Shown piece by piece: positions 61,701-64,000 of a stretch of DNA of 64,000 nucleotides. The first letter of the stretch is position 1, and every line of letters begins with the position of its first letter. The stretch is from Isochrysis galbana (taxonomy: Eukaryota > Haptophyta > Isochrysidales > Isochrysidaceae). The notes below the pieces were generated by a model. That model did no database searches, had not been told where the DNA came from, and worked only from the letters and a program-made list of their open reading frames with translations. The DNA lies in NCBI GenBank assembly GCA_018136815.1, contig CM030932.1, positions 8,757,628 to 8,821,627 of the forward strand, given 5' to 3'. Position numbers and translations under genes: made by a program.

Positions 61701-62423
61701 GCCTGCGGCCGCTTGACCCGAGCCTTGCGACATCCGTCATTTCGCCACAGGTTAGCCTTTCACCCTAATTGAGCCACCGTTCCTACTTATCCTCCGATGC
61801 AAACGACCTAACAACTCCGTCGATTCGCAAAGGCCCCCGGCCCCTCCCTATCCAACCCCGCTCGCCCCTGGCTCCCACATAGGCTGTCGAATGTCGCCTC
61901 GCCTACCTTATCGTGGAAGAGCCTAACCCTGGGTCCGATGGTGAAGATGCTGCTGTGGCGCTCGGCACCGCTGCTTGGGGCAAGCCCGTGGTAGCGAGAG
62001 TGGAAGATCGTCAGGCCGGAGTACTCCACGTGACCCTCTTCGACTCCGCGAATGTGAATCGCTCATCGCCGCCAGCTTCCAACAAAGCCGTGCGCACGCA
62101 ATGCGCGGACCCCTATCACACACAGGCCTTCTATTGCACTTGTTTTCATATGGGTGCCCCACCAACCGCACGACCCGCTGCCTCATCAGGGTTGCGTCAA
62201 TGAGCAGCTCGTACGCTCGGGCCTTGCACGTGTCTCCAAACAGGGGATCCCTCGTCGTGCCGAGCCGCTTGTGGCCTCGCTTCGCTCCATCGAGGAGGGC
62301 GCGAAGAAGGCACATCTCGGTGTGTGGCGCTACGGCGACATCGAGGAAGATGATGCACATGAATTTGGCTTCCGTCCTGTAGCGCCAGCAGCGCCCAAGG
62401 CCGGGAACCCGTGGAAAAAGTGA
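58732..62423 (+). CDS. SND1: Tudor staphylococcal nuclease (Tudor-SN), 5' incomplete
   Basis: Exons: 58732-58782, 58975-about 59102, 59234-59350, 59552-59791, 60016-60213, 60486-60750, 60995-61095, 61421-61534, 61625-61750, 61883-62053 and 62190-62423. Phases match and the borders are GT..AG, except the exit of the second exon, which may use GC. The first exon reads EIVSGDTLVVQDADGAE and is followed by SSIRAPRMGKDPEPYASEAKEALRKMLIGKKV, the third SN domain. The fourth SN follows (VLNGSRVKVLLSKDNCLITLGLAGVRCP), then a Tudor domain (VLCARFTQDDCWYRAK..FFLDYGNTDVL) and the split fifth SN, ending LGVWRYGDIEEDDAHEFGFRP. Known members bind RNA and act in splicing, RNA stability and stress granules. 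SN domains 1-2 are missing because of the gap at 58632. The gene has many short introns. Confidence 0.93.
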
Positions 62424-64000
62424 AGTCTACAAGCGGATATCCTAGGGACTGCTGCTGGCTGAACAATAAACGAATATTAGCCTGCAAGAGGCGAGCAGGA
62501 TCTGGCCGCCTTGGGAATGCAAACGACAAGGGCACGGACATGGGGTGAGAGGACGGAAAAGTCAAGGTGGGTGGCGCGATGCAGATTGCGTGTAAAGGTA
62601 TTACTCTGCGTCCACTGCGGCCTAGACCCTTCCCTTTCTCCTAGTTGGGCCGTTGGATCAGGCAGATGCAGAGGCAGTCAAAAAGATAGCTTCCCCTTGA
62701 CAGCACGTTGCTGTTCACCCTTTGAGTCGAAGTCGAGAAGACATTTGATGGGCGGGAGCAAGGGTAAGGGTGTAAGGGTGCTCGATTAGCCACGATGCTG
62801 TATGCCGATGATAGTGCATTCCTCCTGCTATTGCCGCCAATCGGAGGAGGAAACCAGTGCTACTTACTACTAGTAGTAGTCGAGCATTGCGGAGCGTGCT
62901 AGCCACAACTTTCAACGCGGTGAATCTACAAAAACCTTGTACTTGTACCAACACCATGCCGACTTTTTGTTTGCGTGCTGAACTTCGGGTAGTTGTCGTG
63001 GCGAGGTTGGCCCGACAGCGGCAGCCATTGATACGTGAGTTTCGAGAGAGGTCCAATACGACTATTGAGATAAGCATATAGGGCGGTCGTCGGTCGAAGC
63101 TCAAACATCAAACACTATTTTTAAGTTTTACTTTTAAGTTTAAGGGTGTAAAAATGAAAAAGTCGTCAAGATTCAAGATTGAGGATATGCACCTATCGCG
63201 GTGGTGCCCATGAGGCAACCACCGCGGCTTGGGCGAGGCAGAGCGCCATCGCCGATCGCATCGCCAATCGTATATCGCCGGATAAGATTCTTACTACATT
63301 CACGCGCACGCACATTCACACAAACGCACGCGAAACTAATAGTAACAAAGTAAGAGCGCGCGGGGAAATTTCTGTGCTGCAAGAATGCCCCGCGCGGACT
63401 CGAAACGGCCGCGAGGGAGAAGTGAGAAGCAGAGACCTCAGTATAAACATACAGATACGTAGTATCTCCGGGATTCTCTCCTGATGTCGTGGTCCGATGT
63501 TGAAGTTGCGGTTTCGTGCTCCGAATGCACTGGCACTGGCTGGTACCAGTTCTTGGTTCGGAATAGTTCGGTGACGTTGGCCTTCCATTTCCGGGTCCGG
63601 GTCTTGAGTTGTTCGAAGAATTCTTTGGAGTGTAGGTCTTCCCGTCGGAGCTGGCGGTGGAGCGGGAGTCCCTTTTAATTAAGCGCTTGCACCGGGACTC
63701 TGCTGCGAGCTTCCGCTATCTCTTTACTCTTTATGGATTTGGGCTATAATAATAATAATAAAACAACTGAGCGTTAGTACCACTACTCCCACTAGCCCGG
63801 TACTATCACGACACCCCTCAGCGCACCTGCCCGTACGCCTTGACGTGCGTTGTCACTAGACACAACGGCTAAAAAGTTCCGTCCTACATTAGGACCGCGT
63901 CCTACGATTTCGGTGTATTTGTAGGACCCTGAGCTTGAAAGCCACACAACTTTCGAGAGTGAAGGATTGGGTGGGACTTCCCACCAACTGAAAAAAAAAA
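62424..64000. other. intergenic to window end; repeat copies only
   Basis: A single repeat start agggcggtcgtcgg at 63081, and the 63770-63845 copy listed separately. The window ends in a run of at least 10 A. Open frames here are not convincing. Confidence 0.4.
63770..63845 (+). repeat. dispersed ~90-bp repeat, copy 3 of 3
   Basis: Matches 19771-19865 and 27187-27263 (ttagtaccactactcccactagcccggtac, cagcgcacctgcccgtac), again after (aat)n. Confidence 0.7.

Overview
This window is nuclear DNA from a GC-rich, photosynthetic eukaryote. The evidence is a set of GT-AG introns, a PsbP-type thylakoid lumen protein with a three-part targeting leader, an ascorbate-type peroxidase with a similar leader, and large long-proline-linker secreted proteins. 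The style (GC-rich, strand-asymmetric CT/GA tracts at gene starts, compact introns, complex plastid leaders) fits a secondary-plastid alga, most likely a haptophyte. That placement is inference and no marker gene in the window proves it. Two 100-N assembly gaps are present (8532-8631 and 58632-58731).

Layout of host genes. 1.6-3.5 kb (+): a BioD-like P-loop plus DRTGG protein in about seven exons. 5.4-7.1 kb (-): a two-exon METTL25/TRM13-like methyltransferase. 10.8-12.7 kb (+): an INPP5A-like inositol polyphosphate 5-phosphatase. 16.0-18.9 kb (-): a secreted LPMO-GH8 fusion with cysteine-rich modules. 20.7-21.1 kb (+): a membrane-tethered triple C-C-CC-C-C (knottin-like) protein, with a broken copy at 8.8 kb. 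22.6-23.5 kb (-): PsbP-like. 24.7-26.8 kb (+): a protein with two cyclic-nucleotide-binding-like domains. 31.9-33.9 kb (+): a second LPMO-like protein sharing the same cysteine modules. 36.2-38.6 kb (-) and 39.4-40.0 kb (+): a divergent pair of membrane proteins. 42.9-43.9 kb (+): a coiled-coil protein. 48.8-50.0 kb (-): class I haem peroxidase. 54.8-55.5 kb (+): an unknown CSP-motif protein. 58.7-62.4 kb (+): Tudor-SN (SND1), entering from an assembly gap.

Between the genes the window is dense with mobile DNA. (1) A LINE-like non-LTR family, with at least six copies of a proline-rich ORF1 that mostly begins MERA, two copies of the C-terminal part of ORF2, and a characteristic hairpin just before the ORF1 start. 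(2) A roughly 750-bp hairpin-rich family without a protein, retroposed with perfect 16- and 17-bp target-site duplications. (3) hAT-type DNA elements, one with an 8-bp duplication CGAGTACC, and an unrelated 916-bp terminal-inverted-repeat element with the 8-bp duplication ATTTCGGG.

The most unusual signal is that families 1 and 2 open with a small stem-loop (6-9 bp stem, 4-nt A/T-rich loop) 3 to 12 nt before an ATGG. Its sequence differs between copies but its pairing is kept by compensatory changes. Other internal hairpins of both families also covary. This points to a selected RNA structure in an active or recently active retroelement system in which the non-coding family may use the LINE machinery. 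The second highlight is the carbohydrate-active pair: an apparent histidine-brace oxygenase fused to a GH8 hydrolase, and a sibling oxygenase carrying the same two undescribed cysteine modules.
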